From assembly GCA_958446785.1 (NCBI GenBank), contig CAUCXP010000096.1, positions 1 through 6,199 of the forward strand: a stretch of DNA of 6,199 nt, written 5' to 3'. The position numbers were made by a program, and so were the translations under genes. A model generated the notes under the pieces. That model did no database searches, was not told where the DNA came from, and saw nothing but the letters and a program-made list of their open reading frames with translations. Source of the stretch: an uncultured Collinsella sp. GTDB taxonomy: Bacteria; Actinomycetota; Coriobacteriia; Coriobacteriales; Coriobacteriaceae. Positions 5,280 through 6,199 of the stretch are shown here, one piece after another. The first letter of the stretch is position 1, and each line of letters begins with the position of its first letter.

Positions 5280-5555
5280 ATGTTTGGACTGAGGGCTCCT
5301 GAGCTCATCATTATTCTCGTTGTTGTCCTGATTATCTTCGGGCCTAAGAACCTGCCGAAGCTCGGCAAGTCCCTCGGCTCTACCGTCAAGAATATCCGCG
5401 AGGGTATGGAGGGCGACGATAAGGGCGAAACCAAGCAGGCCGAGGACGTTGTGGTCGAGGAGTCCAAGGAGGACAAGGAGATCGCAGAGCTCGAGGCCAA
5501 GCTCGCTGCTGCCAAGCAAAAGAAGGCAGAGGACAGCGACGCGGACGCAGAGTAG
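5280..5555 (+). CDS. tatA: Sec-independent translocase subunit TatA/E family
   Basis: Small membrane protein of the twin-arginine translocase, which forms the pore-like element for folded proteins. The 91 residues begin with a short N-out segment, MFGLRAPE, then a single membrane helix (about 9-20, [12 protein letters not shown]). The hinge and amphipathic helix follow as [24 protein letters not shown] (20-43), the defining TatA/B signature. The tail (44-91) is highly charged, with a likely coiled coil around [16 protein letters not shown]. Residue 8 is Glu as in TatB rather than the Gln of E. coli TatA, and GP..LP is shared by both, so a combined TatA/TatB role is possible. The start at 5280 is set by GGAGG (5270-5274); the frame is open upstream through the tRNA but that part is not coding. 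tatC is not in the window, and the gene stands alone between two terminators. Confidence 0.92.
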   Translation: MFGLRAPELIIILVVVLIIFGPKNLPKLGKSLGSTVKNIREGMEGDDKGETKQAEDVVVEESKEDKEIAELEAKLAAAKQKKAEDSDADAE

Positions 5556-5580
5556 TCCCATCCCTTTGGGGTGAGCACCT

Positions 5581-5613
5581 GACCGGCTTGCCCGCAGGCT
5601 AGCCGGTCTTTTT
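5581..5613 (+). terminator. Intrinsic terminator of tatA
   Basis: GACCGGCT (5581-5588) and AGCCGGTC (5601-5608) form an 8-bp stem that continues, after a T-T mismatch, with GCC/GGC around the loop CGCA. Five T residues follow (5609-5613). It lies 25 bases after the tatA stop and separates it from greA. Confidence 0.9.
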
Positions 5614-5647
5614 CGTTTTGTTGACAGTTGATCGTTACATCATAGTT

Positions 5648-5654
5648 GGGGAGA
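5648..5654 (+). promoter_or_regulatory. Ribosome binding site of greA
   Basis: GGGGAGA sits 7 bases before ATG 5662 and fixes the start of greA. Confidence 0.7.
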
Positions 5655-5661
5655 TATCCGT

Positions 5662-6132
5662 ATGGACGCAAGCCAGATCGTACTGACCGCTGAGGGCCGC
5701 CAGAAGCTCGTCGAGGAGCTCGCTTGGCGTGAGGGCGATTACGCCAAGGAGATCGTCGAGGACATCAAGGAAGCCCGCGCGTTCGGCGACCTTTCGGAGA
5801 ACTCCGAGTACGACGCCGCCAAGGACAAGCAGGCCCAGAATGCTGCTCGCATTGCCGAGATTCAGGCCATCCTCGCCAACGCTCAGGTTGCTGCCACTAC
5901 GGGCGATCTGACCGTCTCCATCGGTTCCACCGTTTCTCTGATCGATCCCAACGGTGAGGTCATGGAAGTCACGCTCGTCGGTACCACCGAGACCAACTCG
6001 CTCGAGCACAAGATCTCCAACGAGTCTCCGGTCGGCCACGCCATCATCGGTCACGGCGAGGGCGACTCCGTCGAGGTTGTTACGCCTTCGGGCAAGACCC
6101 GCGTCTACACCATCGCAAAGATCGCACGCTAG
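5662..6132 (+). CDS. greA: Transcription elongation factor GreA
   Basis: Binds the secondary channel of RNA polymerase and stimulates cleavage of backtracked RNA. The 156-residue length is standard. The N-terminal coiled coil spans about residues 1-78, opening with LTAEGRQKLVEEL (8-20). Its tip is GDLSENSEYDAAKDKQ (42-57), where Asp43 and Glu46 correspond to the acidic pair of E. coli GreA that positions the Mg2+. The C-terminal FKBP-like domain runs from about 84 to the end, with the family signatures ISNESPVGHAIIG and GD.VEV..P.G. The region before the tip (WREGDYAKEIVEDIK) differs from the usual LK..RPEI consensus. It has its own strong ribosome binding site, and transcription must restart after the tatA terminator, although no clean promoter is seen in the 48-base gap. 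Confidence 0.97.
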   Translation: MDASQIVLTAEGRQKLVEELAWREGDYAKEIVEDIKEARAFGDLSENSEYDAAKDKQAQNAARIAEIQAILANAQVAATTGDLTVSIGSTVSLIDPNGEVMEVTLVGTTETNSLEHKISNESPVGHAIIGHGEGDSVEVVTPSGKTRVYTIAKIAR

Positions 6133-6152
6133 ACCACGGTCCCGCGTAATCG

Positions 6153-6192
6153 GCCTGAGCAGGATCTTTGGCAAGCTCCCAAGGCTTCTTTT
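6153..6192 (+). terminator. Possible weak terminator after greA
   Basis: GCCTGAGC (6153-6160) can pair with GCTC (6175-6178) and AGGC (6182-6185), leaving a CCA bulge, followed by TTCTTTT. An alternative stem CTTTGG/CCAAGG (6166-6171, 6179-6184) with one G-T pair competes with it. The stem is imperfect and the T-run interrupted, so this is tentative. Confidence 0.3.
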
Positions 6193-6199
6193 CATCGAC

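Noticed and set aside
5621..5646. Perfect -35-like TTGACA before greA
   Set aside because: No acceptable -10 lies 16-18 bases downstream; the nearest candidate, CATAGT at 5641-5646, is only 14 bases away and would start the transcript within the ribosome binding site. The promoter stays unresolved.
5635..6195. Minus-strand open frame opposite greA
   Set aside because: A shadow of the greA frame; its low-complexity Leu/Gly/Val-rich translation resembles no family I know.
1..6199. Search for mobile elements, CRISPR arrays, defence or toxin-antitoxin genes, or an unknown multi-gene system
   Set aside because: Nearly every base is accounted for by conserved housekeeping genes, a tRNA and short regulatory gaps. 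No transposase, integrase, att-like duplication of the tRNA 3' end or repeat array is visible within the window.

Overview
This is a compact, GC-rich window in which all eight genes and the tRNA lie on the + strand. The high-GC codon choice, GTG starts next to strong GGAGG-type ribosome binding sites, and a gene order close to that of low-GC Gram-positives (murI-rph-rdgB and veg-ispE) together suggest an actinobacterium of the Coriobacteriia, probably Collinsella-like. That placement is inference from gene content and style; no 16S rRNA or other marker is present.

Layout. Bases 1-711 hold the 3' part of a HAD-superfamily phosphatase gene cut by the window edge. Bases 763-2427 hold murI (glutamate racemase, cell-wall D-glutamate) and rph (RNase PH, tRNA 3' trimming), ending in a perfect 12-bp inverted repeat. 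Bases 2571-3662 hold rdgB (house-cleaning of non-canonical dNTPs) and dtd (removal of D-amino acids from tRNA), which are translationally coupled and followed by another perfect 12-bp inverted repeat. A 183-base gap (3663-3845) carries a good sigma-70-type promoter and a small terminator-like hairpin in the leader of the next gene. Bases 3846-5053 hold veg and ispE (isoprenoid precursor synthesis), two bases apart. A tRNA-Pro(CGG) with encoded CCA lies at 5091-5167, followed by a textbook intrinsic terminator. tatA (5280-5555) has its own promoter with an exact dyad filling the spacer, and a terminator. greA (5662-6132) closes the window. No gene-free stretch exceeds 300 bases.

How the genes work together. 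MurI supplies D-glutamate for peptidoglycan, and Dtd protects translation from D-aminoacyl-tRNAs. RNase PH and tRNA-Pro belong to the translation machinery. RdgB keeps the nucleotide pool clean, IspE feeds the MEP pathway (and so undecaprenyl-type lipid carriers), TatA is a translocase component and GreA rescues stalled RNA polymerase. This is a housekeeping region. I see no mobile element, CRISPR array, toxin-antitoxin or defence genes, and no undescribed multi-gene system. The points worth a second look are regulatory (the operator-like dyad in the tatA promoter, the hairpin in the veg leader, the two perfect inverted repeats) and a few departures from family consensus in RNase PH, IspE and TatA.
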